Part shown: piece after piece, positions 1 to 9,171 of the stretch
How the letters are laid out: the number at the start of each line of letters is the position of its first letter
How positions within the stretch are numbered: position 1 is the stretch's first letter
From: Pacificitalea manganoxidans
GTDB lineage: Bacteria > Pseudomonadota > Alphaproteobacteria > Rhodobacterales > Rhodobacteraceae
NCBI RefSeq assembly: GCF_002504165.1
Contig: NZ_CP021409.1
Span: 1-64,000, forward strand
Direction of reading: 5' to 3'
Length of the DNA: 64,000 nucleotides
The notes under the pieces: generated by a model
What the model was told of the DNA's origin: nothing
What the model saw: only the letters and a program-made list of their open reading frames with translations
Databases searched by the model: none
Program-made: the position numbers and the translations under genes

Positions 1-53
1 TTGCCCCGTATGTTGCAGATAGCGGGACACCCGGCAAGCCACGGGCGCGGCGC

Positions 54-62
54 ACGGGTAAG
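54..62. other. half-site of the plasmid parS-like palindrome
   Basis: The nine bases ACGGGTAAG match the right half of the CTTACCC-NN-GGGTAAG palindrome found around parAB in this window. No left half is present. It lies downstream of the first operon, in an otherwise featureless 110 bp. Chance occurrence is quite possible. Confidence 0.2.
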
Positions 63-110
63 CAAGATTATGTTAATAACTGCGCGGAGCCGGTTCTAAG
101 CCCAGTGGCC

Positions 111-1277
111 CTACCGCGATTGCGGGCGCAGGACGTCGGTGCCCGCGCGCCGCAGATCGTCGACCGAGGACAGACCCATCAGGTTCAGGGTGATCCGCAA
201 TTCGGTTTCGAGCAGCGCGATCAGATGCGCCACGGCGGCCTGCCCCCCGGCGGCGACGGCCCATGCGAAAGGCCGCCCCATCAGCACGAAATCCGCGCCG
301 AGGGCGAGCGCCTTGATGATATCGCTGCCGCGCCGGAAGCCGCTATCGACACAGAGCGCTGCGGACGGGCCGAGCGCCTGACGGATTTCGGGGATCAGGG
401 CGACGGTGGATTGCCCGTGGTCAAGCTGCCTGCCGCCGTGATTGGACAGCACGATGCCATCGGCCCCGGCATCAGCGGCGCGCGCGGCAGTGTCGGGATC
501 GGCGATGCCTTTGATGAACAGTTGGCCGGGCCAGTCCTGCCGCAGTTGCGCGACCGTGTCCCATGTCAGAAACTTGTCGAGCCGCCGGGACAGATTGCCC
601 GCCTGCGCCATCGCGCCGCGTCCGAATTCCGGGCGTCCGCGGACCAGTTCGACCTGCGGAAAACCACCGCGCAGCAGATCCAGCGACCATGCCGGACGCT
701 GGGCGAATTGCCACATCAAGCCGGGGGTCATACGGTCGATGCTGCGAAAGCCGTTTCTGACATCGCGTTCGCGGACCGAGGTGATGGCGGTGTCGACGGT
801 GAGAAAGATCCGCTCGACGCCATGCGCCTTGCAGGAGGCCAGATAGGCGGCGTTCACCTCCGGGTCTTGGTCGAGATAAAGCTGAAAATCCGGCGCGGTG
901 CCCGTCGCCTGCTTGATGGTGCCGAGCCCGTTGATGGAGAATGTCGACAGCACGAAGGGGATCTGCGCGTCGGCTGCGGCCTGCGCGATCGCGATATCGC
1001 CGTTGCGCCGATACAGCCCCTGAAAGCCGACCGGCCCCGGTCCGAACGGCAAGCGGGATCTGCGCCCGGCCACGGTCACCGACAGATCGGCATGGTCCGG
1101 CAAGGGGGTGAGCACCTGCTGGCGCAGCGCGTAGGCGTCGAAATCGTCGCGGTTGCGGCGCAGGGTCCGCTCGGAAAACGCGCCGCCATCGATGTAATCC
1201 GCGAAGATGCGCGGCAGGTAGCGCCGCGCCGCGCGGGCGAAGTCATCGACATTCTGAAACCGGCGCTCAAGCGTCAT
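111..1277 (-). CDS. FMN-dependent 2-hydroxyacid dehydrogenase (lactate/glycolate oxidase family)
   Basis: A 388-residue protein of the FMN alpha-hydroxyacid dehydrogenase family, which oxidises an L-2-hydroxyacid to a 2-keto acid. Seen in the sequence: an N-terminal YIDGGAF segment, a TIM-barrel-like body, K256 in a FIKGI strand, and the family signature SNHGGRQLD with the proton-abstracting His280 and substrate-binding Arg283. Length is normal for the family. It is the last gene of the region A operon, and its ATG overlaps the stop of the kinase gene in an ATGA. The placement suggests it oxidises a hydroxyacid made upstream, for instance by the HisD-like dehydrogenase. The exact substrate (lactate, mandelate, sulfolactate or other) cannot be decided from sequence. 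Confidence 0.85.
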   Translation of the reverse strand: MTLERRFQNVDDFARAARRYLPRIFADYIDGGAFSERTLRRNRDDFDAYALRQQVLTPLPDHADLSVTVAGRRSRLPFGPGPVGFQGLYRRNGDIAIAQAAADAQIPFVLSTFSINGLGTIKQATGTAPDFQLYLDQDPEVNAAYLASCKAHGVERIFLTVDTAITSVRERDVRNGFRSIDRMTPGLMWQFAQRPAWSLDLLRGGFPQVELVRGRPEFGRGAMAQAGNLSRRLDKFLTWDTVAQLRQDWPGQLFIKGIADPDTAARAADAGADGIVLSNHGGRQLDHGQSTVALIPEIRQALGPSAALCVDSGFRRGSDIIKALALGADFVLMGRPFAWAVAAGGQAAVAHLIALLETELRITLNLMGLSSVDDLRRAGTDVLRPQSR

Positions 1278-2578
1278 TCGGGGCGCACCGCGTCAAAGAA
1301 CCGGGTGAACATGTCCTCCCCCGTCACGGGGCGGGAGGCGGCGGAAAGCGCAACGCTGAGCCCGATGGCCGAGGAGATGGGATTATGCCGGTCGCCGCCT
1401 TCGCCCGCGTTGAGGTTCATCACCAGCGTCGGCGACAGAAACAGCCCCGTGCGCAGGATCTGCTCCCAATCCTGCGGCAACAGGCCCGCGTCGCGCAGAT
1501 GCGCAAGCCACGGTTTCCAGAAGGTTTCGGATTTCGCCTCCAGCAGCGCGCGCCGTGCCGGGCCGGGCTGCCAATCGGTGTCGAAGCTCAAAACCCCATC
1601 GTCGAGCGTCACGCGCGCCTGATAGCGCTCGGCCGCCATATCGGGATTATAGAGCCAGAACGGATGGGCAAAGATATTGTGGAAGGTCGATTTGACCTCG
1701 GCCAGCAGCGCGGGAACCTTATTGCCCGCAAAGGCCGGATCGAAGAAGGCAAGCCGGTCCTGCGCGGTGCCGCGTTCATACCAGACATTGGCGTTATGGG
1801 CGTCGCCATGGGCCACGATGCCCCCGGCGGTGGCGGTGTTTTCCGGCGCGTAGCGGACCAGCGCGGTATCGAACGCCTGTCGCAGCGTGCCCTCATAGGC
1901 AAGGCCGTTGATCCGCACCGGCGCATCCGCGATCTGATCCCAGTGCAGGGCGACATCGTTGGGAAACGCGAACTGCTTGCCGACATAGAATTTCGCGAGA
2001 CGCCCACCGGGATAGTGCCCGCCGGGCAGGTCGATCAGGCGTTCGTAGAATAGGCGGTGGATCGGTTCGGCGGCGGCCTCCTGCGGGGTGATCGGGTGCA
2101 GGGTCTTCTGCGCGACCGCCAGGATGCGGGTGTTAAGCTCCGTCTCGGCAGCGCGGGCCCGGGCGGTGGCGGTCGCGTCGGGGGTCTGGTCCAGATCGAA
2201 CAGCACATCCGAGAAGCGCGGATCGGACCGACGGCGGTAGATCAGCACCTGTTCCCCGGCGAGGGTCGAGATATGCACCGGCTGGTCCACGGGCAGACCG
2301 GCCTGCGACAGGATATCGGCGCGGTAATATTCGCCGGTCATCTCCTCTTCGCCGTCTTCTTGGTGAAACTTGAAGAAAAACGCATCCGCGCCGGAGGTAA
2401 AGAACCCGTTCAGCGAATTGAGCGAATACTGATCCTGATTGATCCGCAGCCCGGTCACGGGGATGTCGAAAAGGTCGGCGATGAACGTTTCCAGCATGGT
2501 CTGGGCACGCGGCACATCCTGACGCGCCACCGCACGAATTTCCGCCGTGCGGGACAGCGTTCGGGTGTCAGTGGCCAT
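1274..2578 (-). CDS. aminoglycoside phosphotransferase-like small-molecule kinase, unassigned
   Basis: A 434-residue protein I do not recognise as a named enzyme. Visible kinase-like features are FFFKF near residue 70 (candidate ATP-binding Lys), the catalytic loop HGDAHNAN (257-262, Asp259 and Asn262) and FFDPAFAG with Asp280 in the metal-binding position. These match the aminoglycoside/choline/homoserine kinase (APH) superfamily. It has no signal peptide. I start at 2578, where the ATG overlaps the end of the alcohol dehydrogenase gene; an upstream in-frame extension runs through that gene and is unlikely. In a catabolic operon it is more likely a metabolite kinase for an alcohol or amino alcohol than an antibiotic-resistance gene. 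Confidence 0.7.
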   Translation of the reverse strand: MATDTRTLSRTAEIRAVARQDVPRAQTMLETFIADLFDIPVTGLRINQDQYSLNSLNGFFTSGADAFFFKFHQEDGEEEMTGEYYRADILSQAGLPVDQPVHISTLAGEQVLIYRRRSDPRFSDVLFDLDQTPDATATARARAAETELNTRILAVAQKTLHPITPQEAAAEPIHRLFYERLIDLPGGHYPGGRLAKFYVGKQFAFPNDVALHWDQIADAPVRINGLAYEGTLRQAFDTALVRYAPENTATAGGIVAHGDAHNANVWYERGTAQDRLAFFDPAFAGNKVPALLAEVKSTFHNIFAHPFWLYNPDMAAERYQARVTLDDGVLSFDTDWQPGPARRALLEAKSETFWKPWLAHLRDAGLLPQDWEQILRTGLFLSPTLVMNLNAGEGGDRHNPISSAIGLSVALSAASRPVTGEDMFTRFFDAVRPE

Positions 2579-3575
2579 GATCTTCTCCGATTTGGATAAG
2601 GGTTTTGATCCCGTCGGCATCGCCCGCGAGCAGCCGGTCATAGGCGGCGGGAACCTGAGCGAGGGAAATGGTTTCCGCGATGAACGGATCGAGATGGGGC
2701 GCCAGCGCGGGGAGCATGTCGCCGATGGTGGCAAGCTCATCGCCAAAGGCATGACAGCCGATCAGCGCGATTTCGCGTTCGACCAGATGCACCGGGTCGA
2801 TGATCTGCGCGGCGGCGCCGATGCCCACCAGCCCCAGACGGCTGGCGCCGCCGATCTGCGCGACAAGTCCGGTGATGACAGGGGCGTTGCCGGTGGTGTC
2901 GATGGCATAGCGGTAGGCCCGGGATGCCAGCGCATCGAGATCGGTGACGCGGGCGCCGGTGGCGCGGGCGACCACGGCGCTGCGGGCTTCGTTGCGGTCA
3001 AGGATGCGCACCGGGTGCCCGGCGCGGGTGGCCAGCAACGTGACCAGCGCGCCGATGGGGCCGCATCCGGTCACGACAAGCTCCGCCCCGGCGGGCAGGG
3101 CCATCAGGTTCAGCGCATGCAGCGCGACGGCCAGAGGCTCCGCCATCGCGAGGTGGCGGTCGGCGACACCGGCCGGGGCCTTTAGCACATTGCGGGCGGG
3201 CAAGGTCACCTGCCGGGCAAACCCGCCGTCGATGATTTCGCCCAGAAAGCCGAGCTTCTCGCAGACCTGCCCGACGCCCGCGCGGCAGGCCGCGCAGGTG
3301 CCGCAGGTCCAGCGGCTGTCCACGATCACGCGGTCGCCTGCCGCCACATGGGCCACATCCGCGCCCACCTGCATCACGGTGCCGGTGAATTCGTGCCCGG
3401 CGACCGAGGGCGCGCGGCTGATCCACGCGCCGGTGCGGTAATTATGCAGGTCAGAGCCGCAGATCCCCGCGACCGACACCGCAAGTGTCACCTCGGCTTG
3501 GGCCGGTGCGGGGGGTGGGGGGACGGACTCGTATCTGAGATCCGCGACCCCGTGCAGGCGAACCGCGTCGATCAT
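2568..3575 (-). CDS. Zn-dependent medium-chain alcohol dehydrogenase
   Basis: A 335-residue MDR-family NAD(P)-dependent alcohol dehydrogenase. It shows the catalytic zinc ligands in GICGSDLH and GHEFTG, a structural-zinc cysteine cluster CGTCAACRAGVGQVC, and a Rossmann motif GCGPIGAL. The sorbitol or threonine dehydrogenase branch fits best, with a polyol or hydroxy-amino compound as substrate. The ATG at 3575 overlaps the HisD-like stop (ATGA) and sets the start; the longer in-frame extension reads through the HisD-like gene. In known sulfopropanediol degradation a HisD paralogue works with further dehydrogenases, which is a suggestive parallel, not proof. Confidence 0.85.
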   Translation of the reverse strand: MIDAVRLHGVADLRYESVPPPPAPAQAEVTLAVSVAGICGSDLHNYRTGAWISRAPSVAGHEFTGTVMQVGADVAHVAAGDRVIVDSRWTCGTCAACRAGVGQVCEKLGFLGEIIDGGFARQVTLPARNVLKAPAGVADRHLAMAEPLAVALHALNLMALPAGAELVVTGCGPIGALVTLLATRAGHPVRILDRNEARSAVVARATGARVTDLDALASRAYRYAIDTTGNAPVITGLVAQIGGASRLGLVGIGAAAQIIDPVHLVEREIALIGCHAFGDELATIGDMLPALAPHLDPFIAETISLAQVPAAYDRLLAGDADGIKTLIQIGEDHGH

Positions 3576-4900
3576 TTGGCTTTCAGGTAGTCTTGGCGCA
3601 GGTCGCTGACCGCATTGGCGTGGGACGAGAAGCCTTCGTACTCCGCAAGCGTCTTGGCCGCCTGCGCCATTTCCGGGTAGCCCTTTTCGGTGACGTAGCC
3701 GATGGAGCTGCGGCGGATGAAATCGGTCACCGACAGCGGACCATAGGTGTTCGCGCCCTTCGATGTCGGCAGCACCGCGTTGGGACCGAGCGCGAAATTC
3801 GCAATCGATACGGGCGTGTGCGTGCCCAGCAGGATTTCGGAGGCTTCGGTGATGTCGCCCAGATAATCGAACGGTTTGGTCGACAGGATTTCCAGATGCT
3901 CCGGCGCGTAGTCGTTCACGAATGCGCAGGCGTCGTCCATATCGCGGGCCAGCACGATACCGCCGGAGGCCTCGGTCAGCACAGTGCGGGAAAATTCGAC
4001 CCGCTGTTCGGTCATCTTGCCCCACAGTTCGGGCAGCGCGGCGAGGGCCTCTTCGATCACGCGCTCGGACGGGGTGACAAGCCATGCGGAGCTGTCGGGG
4101 CCATGCTCGGCCTCGATCAGCAGATCCATCGCGGCGAGACGGCCCGACACCGTATCATCGGCAAGGATCATGACCTCGGACGGGCCTGCGGGGAGACCGG
4201 GATCGATGACGCCCGCCAGCAGGCGTTTCGCGGCGACGACCCACGGGCTGCCCGGTCCCACGATTTTCTGCGCCTTGGCGATCGTTTCGGTGCCGAAGGC
4301 GGCGGCTGCGACGGCCTGCGCGCCGCCGCATTTATACACGGTTTCGACCCCGGCGATGCGCGCGGCGACGAGCGTGGCGGCGTCCACCTTCCCGTCCGGG
4401 CCCGGCGGGGTGAAGATCGCCAGATTGGGCACCTTGGCCACGACGCCCGGCACGGCGGTCATCATGGTGACGGAGGGAAACGAGCCCTTGCCGCGCGGCA
4501 CATAGAGCGCGACCGATTTGATCGGCATGTAGCGGTCGCCGGCATAGGCACCGGGGCGGACCTCTTTCAGCCACATCGGTTCGGGCGCTTGCTCTTCGTG
4601 GAAGGTGCGGATGTTTTCGATGCCGAAACGGATCGCGTCGATGACCTTGGGGTCGACCATCTCATAGGCTTCGTCGAATTCCGCAGGGGACACTTTCAGC
4701 GTCTCGGCGGTCAGGGAGGTGGCCTTGTCGAAGTCGCGCCCGAACCGCACCAGAGCGGCGTCGCCTTCGGTTTTCACGGCGTCGATGATCGGCTGCACCT
4801 TATCGAGGAAGAACGACAGGTCCGCCTCGGAGCGGCGGGTGAGGGCGGCGCGTTCGGCGGCGTCGAGATCGGCGAGTTTCTTGATGGTGATGTCGGACAT
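3572..4900 (-). CDS. histidinol-dehydrogenase-family catabolic dehydrogenase (HpsN-like candidate)
   Basis: A 442-residue HisD-fold NAD-dependent dehydrogenase, normal length for the family. Catalytic Glu334-His335 (YAPEHLEI), His266 (EAEHGPD) and His427 (SSHANAV) are kept. Compared with E. coli HisD from memory, zinc ligand Gln259 is Glu263 here, zinc ligand Asp360 is Asn368, and the histidinol-contacting His367 is Ala375. The glycine-rich YVPGG is YVPRGKG. These changes, and the lack of other his genes except a HisC-like aminotransferase in a transport operon, argue against histidine synthesis. The known catabolic HisD paralogue is sulfopropanediol 3-dehydrogenase (HpsN), which makes sulfolactate, so an alcohol-to-acid four-electron oxidation is likely. 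The substrate is unproven. Confidence 0.8.
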   Translation of the reverse strand: MSDITIKKLADLDAAERAALTRRSEADLSFFLDKVQPIIDAVKTEGDAALVRFGRDFDKATSLTAETLKVSPAEFDEAYEMVDPKVIDAIRFGIENIRTFHEEQAPEPMWLKEVRPGAYAGDRYMPIKSVALYVPRGKGSFPSVTMMTAVPGVVAKVPNLAIFTPPGPDGKVDAATLVAARIAGVETVYKCGGAQAVAAAAFGTETIAKAQKIVGPGSPWVVAAKRLLAGVIDPGLPAGPSEVMILADDTVSGRLAAMDLLIEAEHGPDSSAWLVTPSERVIEEALAALPELWGKMTEQRVEFSRTVLTEASGGIVLARDMDDACAFVNDYAPEHLEILSTKPFDYLGDITEASEILLGTHTPVSIANFALGPNAVLPTSKGANTYGPLSVTDFIRRSSIGYVTEKGYPEMAQAAKTLAEYEGFSSHANAVSDLRQDYLKAK

Positions 4901-4957
4901 GACAGAAGCTTTCAGTGAGATCGAGGGAGAAGGCGCGCCACCACGGGCGGCCCGCCG

Positions 4958-5755
4958 TCATTTGGATTTCAGGAAGATTTCAAGGCCCACGAGCCGGTCG
5001 AGCAACCAGACCGCAAGCAAAGCGATCACCACAAAGACGGAAGACACCGCCGCAAGGTCCGGCGTGATGATCGAACGGATGTTGTTATAGATCTGAACCG
5101 GCAGGGTCACGGTGCGCGCGTCGGTCAGCAGCAGCGAGACGAGGAATTCGCTCATCGCCAGCACGAACATCAGCAGCCCGCCGGTGATGACGCCGGGCAT
5201 CAGCCCCGGCAGGGTCACGAACCAGAAGGTTTCGAACCGCCCTGCCCCGCAGCTTGACGCTGCAAGCTCCAGATCGCTGTCGAGCGCGGCGGCGGAGGAT
5301 GACACCGACCAGATGATGAAGGGCAGATTGATGACCGCCAGCGCCACACCCACGGGCCACAGGCTGCCGAGGATGCGCCATTCGCCAAAGATCAGCATCA
5401 TCCCGATGCCCGATCCGATCAGCGGCACGGTAAAGGGCAGCAGCAGGTAGATCTGCACCGCATTGGCAAACCGCAGCTTGAACCGCGACAGGGCCAGCCC
5501 CGCCAATGTGCCGATCGGCACCGACACGATGAGGCAGACGGTGGACACGATCAGCGAGCGGATGAACGCCTGCTGAAGATCGCGGGCGAGGGCGATTTTC
5601 TCATACCATTTGAGGGTGAAGCCTTCGGGCGGGAAGGAGATCATGTTGGCGGTTGTAAACGACGCACCAACGACGATGACCGTGGGCACCGACAGGATGA
5701 GTATGCAGAACCAGACAATGGCCCAGAACAGGATGCGCTGCGATCTGGCGGTCAT
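4958..5755 (-). CDS. ABC importer permease, PotC-like
   Basis: A 265-residue inner-membrane permease of the spermidine/putrescine-type ABC family, with about six hydrophobic segments and a BPD-transporter (EAA-type) loop around ELAASSCGAGRFETFWFVTLPG. It pairs with the PotB-like permease upstream; its ATG overlaps that gene's stop in an ATGA. Together with the PotD-like binding protein and PotA-like ATPase it completes an importer. Members of this family carry polyamines but also opines, phosphonates, sulfonates and other small charged compounds, so the name does not fix the substrate. Confidence 0.88.
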   Translation of the reverse strand: MTARSQRILFWAIVWFCILILSVPTVIVVGASFTTANMISFPPEGFTLKWYEKIALARDLQQAFIRSLIVSTVCLIVSVPIGTLAGLALSRFKLRFANAVQIYLLLPFTVPLIGSGIGMMLIFGEWRILGSLWPVGVALAVINLPFIIWSVSSSAAALDSDLELAASSCGAGRFETFWFVTLPGLMPGVITGGLLMFVLAMSEFLVSLLLTDARTVTLPVQIYNNIRSIITPDLAAVSSVFVVIALLAVWLLDRLVGLEIFLKSK

Positions 5756-6717
5756 TTCTTGGCTCCCATGCCCAATGTGCCCGCGCCGAAGATCGCGATA
5801 ACGACCCCCACGAACAGCGAGCCCAGCACAACCAGCAGCAGCGCCAGCGCGGCCCCAAGGCCTTGGTCCGCCGTGCGGAAGAACTGGTCATAGATCGCGT
5901 TGGCGATGAAATCCTGCGAGCCGCCGCCCAGCATGGCGGGCATGGCGAAATCGGTCAGCGCCAGCGTGCCGACCACCAGCCCCGCCCCGATCAGGCCGGG
6001 CTTGGCCATCGGCAGAACGACATGCCGGAAACTTTGCACCCAGTTGGCGCCTAGCGACGACGCGGCGGTTTCGGTTTCGCGCGGGATCGCGGTCAGGGCG
6101 GGCGCAAGCATCAGCACCGCGAAGGGCAGCATATATTGCACCAGCCCGAACACTACGGCGGGGAAATTGAACAGCAGGCGGATCGGTTCGATCCCCACAA
6201 GCCCGAGCGCGTTGTTGGCGACGCCGGTGGTGCCGAGGATGATCAAAAGCCCGTAGGCGCGCACCACCTGACCGATGAAGAACGGCAGAAACAGGATGAC
6301 AAGCAGCGCCTTACGCACCAGCGAACTGGTCGTGCGGACCATGATATAGGCATAGGGCAGCGCCAGCAGCAGCGTGAAAAACACCGTCAGGCCGGCAGCA
6401 TAGACGGAGCGCAGAGCGACGCGCGCATAGGTCGCGCTGTCCATCACCGTCTGGTAATTTTCCAGCGTGTAGGCTTCGGACTGCATGAAGGTCGACCGGT
6501 CGAGCGTGTGCAACGAACTGTCGGCCATCTTGAACAGGCCCAGGACCAGAAGCCCGACGAGCAGCAGCGCAGGCATGATGAGCGCCCAGCCGGTATAGGG
6601 GGACATGCGCGCGGGCCAGAATTTATCCAGCATGAAGTTCAACGCATCCATGACACGCCAGCGCAGCGGGTAGCGGAAATCGGTGCTGGGGGCGTCCTTG
6701 GACGGGGTGACGGGCAT
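5752..6717 (-). CDS. ABC importer permease, PotB-like
   Basis: A permease of the PotB type with a hydrophilic N-terminus and about six membrane segments. The EAA-like loop is TAASSLGANWVQSFRHVVLPMAKPG. I chose the ATG at 6717 because GGAA lies seven bases upstream. An ATG at 6732 and a TTG at 6795 are in frame, but the TTG nearly abuts the hairpin at 6800-6833 and would add a low-complexity proline-rich leader. It is co-transcribed with the binding protein upstream and PotC-like permease downstream. Confidence 0.85.
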   Translation of the reverse strand: MPVTPSKDAPSTDFRYPLRWRVMDALNFMLDKFWPARMSPYTGWALIMPALLLVGLLVLGLFKMADSSLHTLDRSTFMQSEAYTLENYQTVMDSATYARVALRSVYAAGLTVFFTLLLALPYAYIMVRTTSSLVRKALLVILFLPFFIGQVVRAYGLLIILGTTGVANNALGLVGIEPIRLLFNFPAVVFGLVQYMLPFAVLMLAPALTAIPRETETAASSLGANWVQSFRHVVLPMAKPGLIGAGLVVGTLALTDFAMPAMLGGGSQDFIANAIYDQFFRTADQGLGAALALLLVVLGSLFVGVVIAIFGAGTLGMGAKK

Positions 6718-6799
6718 GGCGGGTTCCGGCATCTCGATGAGAGGGGGCGGGTCCGTGCGGGGCCGGGGATCAGGGCCAGGGCGCACGGCCTGCAAAGGG

Positions 6800-6833
6800 G
6801 TCAGGCGCGGGCGATCTATCCCCCGCGCCTGAC
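6800..6833 (-). other. intercistronic hairpin after the PotD-like gene
   Basis: Perfect 12-bp inverted repeat (arms 6800-6811 and 6822-6833, 10-base loop) just 10 bp past the binding-protein stop and before the permease gene. There is no T-tract, so it is more likely a transcript-stabilising or attenuating hairpin than a full terminator. Similar hairpins follow all six binding-protein genes in this window. Confidence 0.75.
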
Positions 6834-6843
6834 ATGCAGCGCA

Positions 6844-7941
6844 TTAGCCCTGCATGATTTCCTTGAACTTGGCGAACCAGTCGCTTTCGTGCTGGACCTG
6901 CACCGCGGACGACACGCGGATCAGGTTTTCGAAATCGACCGGCTCGGTCGGGTAGGACGGATCACCGGCCAGACCTTCTGGCGGGGTGAGGCCCGGCACG
7001 ACACCCGGAAGCCCAAGCCCGTCAAGCCAGATCTGCTGACTTTCCTGCGACAGGGCGAGGTTGATGTATTGCTTGGCCCAATACAGTTCGTTCTCCGGCA
7101 GACCTTTCGGAATCCACAGGCAGTCGGTGTCGAACTTGCAGCCCTCTTCCGGCACGGTCCATGCCAGTTCGACGCCGTTTTTCTTGGCCGCCAGCGCGTT
7201 GGTCGAAATGGTGCAGGCTGCGTCGATTTCGCCGTTCTGGAACCATGTGGTGAAATCGGGGTCTTCGCCCAAGAGCGGGTTCTGGGCCTTCATCTCGCGC
7301 ACGAAATCCCAGCAGGCTTCCATGTTTTCGGGGATGTCTTCGAGGCTGCCGCCGCCCGCGACCTGCGCCGGGAAGTGGAAGCCGATGCCGTCATTGTAAA
7401 GCGCGATGCGGCCCTTGAATTTCGGGTCGAGCAGATCGCGCCACGAGGCGGGCGGGCCATCGGGGAACGCTTCGGGGCGGTAGGCCAGCACATAGACATA
7501 GCCATAGGTGTTGACGAGCGGGAAACCTTCGAGCCCGACGGGCTTTGCCAGATCGGTGGTGTTGGCGAGGTTGGGCAGATCCGCGATATCCTCGGTCACC
7601 CCGCGCAGCGCCGATTTGGTGGCGTTGGTCGTGGTGTCCCAGTTGATGTGGATCGGCGGCACCCGGCCCTGCGCGACGGCAGCCCAGACTTTCGGCTGGA
7701 TTTCGTTGTCTTCGGTCAGGTCATGACGCACGGCAATGCCAGTCATTTCGGTGAACCGGTCGGAGACGCCGTTTTTCAGCGATTCCACCCATTCGCCGCC
7801 CCAAGCGCGCACGATGATCTCGGAGGGTTTTTCGGGCTCCTGCGCCAGCAGACGGCCTGCGGGCAATGCGGTCAGCAAGGCGGCGCCGCTGGTGGCCAGA
7901 CCCGTGCGCAGAACGCTCCGACGTGAATACTTCTTGGTCAT
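6844..7941 (-). CDS. periplasmic substrate-binding protein, PotD-like, Tat-exported
   Basis: A 365-residue extracellular solute-binding protein of the spermidine/putrescine type. The N-terminus MTKKYSRRSVLRTG followed by a hydrophobic stretch and ALA-like site (RLLAQ) is a twin-arginine signal. Mature-domain features such as RAWGGEW and the closing NLIRVSSAVQ region fit the family. It is the second gene of the potA-D-B-C-ordered importer and is followed by a strong hairpin that may raise its transcript level over the permeases. The ligand sets the meaning of the whole cluster and cannot be read from sequence. Confidence 0.88.
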   Translation of the reverse strand: MTKKYSRRSVLRTGLATSGAALLTALPAGRLLAQEPEKPSEIIVRAWGGEWVESLKNGVSDRFTEMTGIAVRHDLTEDNEIQPKVWAAVAQGRVPPIHINWDTTTNATKSALRGVTEDIADLPNLANTTDLAKPVGLEGFPLVNTYGYVYVLAYRPEAFPDGPPASWRDLLDPKFKGRIALYNDGIGFHFPAQVAGGGSLEDIPENMEACWDFVREMKAQNPLLGEDPDFTTWFQNGEIDAACTISTNALAAKKNGVELAWTVPEEGCKFDTDCLWIPKGLPENELYWAKQYINLALSQESQQIWLDGLGLPGVVPGLTPPEGLAGDPSYPTEPVDFENLIRVSSAVQVQHESDWFAKFKEIMQG

Positions 7942-7990
7942 TCGGTAGTCTCCTACTGTTGGTGTGCAGTTTCTTATGGTTATGAAATTG

Positions 7991-9121
7991 TCAGGCCGCA
8001 GCCGGAAAGATCTTCAGGTCGCTGCGATTCCAGCCAAGCGCGATGCTGTCGCCGATGGCGAACAGGCCGAAACTGTCGGGATCGTGGTGATAGACGCGGA
8101 ATGTGGCGCCCCGCAGCGCGCCGACCTCGACCACATACATCTGCCGCTCGCCCTCGAAAATCGTGTCGATCACGGTGCCGTCGAGCCGCATGTCACAGGC
8201 GCCAAGCGCGGCCTGCGTCCCGGCAAGGCGGATCTGTTCGGCGCGGATCGCGGCCAGAACCGGCGCGCCCGCGACGACATCGCCCTGCGCCATGCCCGGC
8301 ACGACGACCCCGCCCACCTGTAGATTGCCATCTGCCGTGGCGGTGCCTTCGACAAAGGACGACAGCCCCAGAAACCCGGCGACGAAGGGGTTTTGCGGCG
8401 CGCGATACAGGTTGACCGGATCGGCGTGCTGCTGAACCCGACCGCCATCCATGACGATGATATCGTCCGAGACGACGAGCGCTTCGCGCTGATCGTGGGT
8501 GACGTTGATCGTGGTGACGCCCAGTTCGTGCTGGATGCGGCGGAACTCCAGCTGCATTTCCTCGCGCAGTTTCACGTCCAGCGCGGCCAGCGGCTCATCC
8601 AGCAGCAAAAGATCGGGTTCGAACACCAGCGCCCGCGCGATGGCGACGCGCTGCTGTTGGCCGCCCGACAATTCGTTGATCCGGCGGTCGCCGTAATCGC
8701 CCAGCTTCACCAGATCCAGAAACTGCGCGACCCGGCCCTTGATCTGGCGCGGGTTGAAGCGCCGCATCTTGAGCGGGAAAGCCACGTTTTCGGCGGCGGT
8801 CATATGGGGGAAAAGGGCGAGTTTCTGGAACACCATCCCGATGGAGCGGCGGTGCGGCGGCGCGGAATCGACGGCCTTGCCATTGATCGTGATCTCGCCC
8901 GCGGTCTGTTTCTGAAACCCGGCGATCATCCGCAATAGCGTCGTCTTGCCGGAACCGGACGGCCCGAGAATGGTCAGGAAGCGCCCGCGCTCAAGTTCAA
9001 AACTGACGTCATTCACCGCAAGCGTGCCGCCGCCGAAATCCATGGAGACATGACTGGCCCGCACAGCGACCTGCCGCTCGGTCAAAGCGGTATTTGCGTT
9101 TGCGGCGATCTGATCTGTCAT
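7991..9121 (-). CDS. ABC importer ATPase, PotA-like
   Basis: A 376-residue nucleotide-binding subunit. Walker A GPSGSGKTT, signature LSGGQQQRVAIARAL, Walker B LLLLDEPLAALD and switch His in NVTHDQ are all intact. A C-terminal TOBE-type regulatory domain of about 130 residues follows. It heads the importer genes. Upstream lies an operator copy at 9172-9183 and a promoter-like TTGAGA with TATAGC 16 bases further on, so transcription may start here as well as at the SDR gene. Confidence 0.9.
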   Translation of the reverse strand: MTDQIAANANTALTERQVAVRASHVSMDFGGGTLAVNDVSFELERGRFLTILGPSGSGKTTLLRMIAGFQKQTAGEITINGKAVDSAPPHRRSIGMVFQKLALFPHMTAAENVAFPLKMRRFNPRQIKGRVAQFLDLVKLGDYGDRRINELSGGQQQRVAIARALVFEPDLLLLDEPLAALDVKLREEMQLEFRRIQHELGVTTINVTHDQREALVVSDDIIVMDGGRVQQHADPVNLYRAPQNPFVAGFLGLSSFVEGTATADGNLQVGGVVVPGMAQGDVVAGAPVLAAIRAEQIRLAGTQAALGACDMRLDGTVIDTIFEGERQMYVVEVGALRGATFRVYHHDPDSFGLFAIGDSIALGWNRSDLKIFPAAA

Positions 9122-9171
9122 CGGTGCCCCTGAGATCTGCTATAAGAGAAAGTAAGCACTTCTCAAATTAA

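Noticed and set aside
1274-2578. Aminoglycoside resistance gene
   Set aside because: Only the superfamily motifs match, and it is translationally coupled to catabolic dehydrogenase genes.
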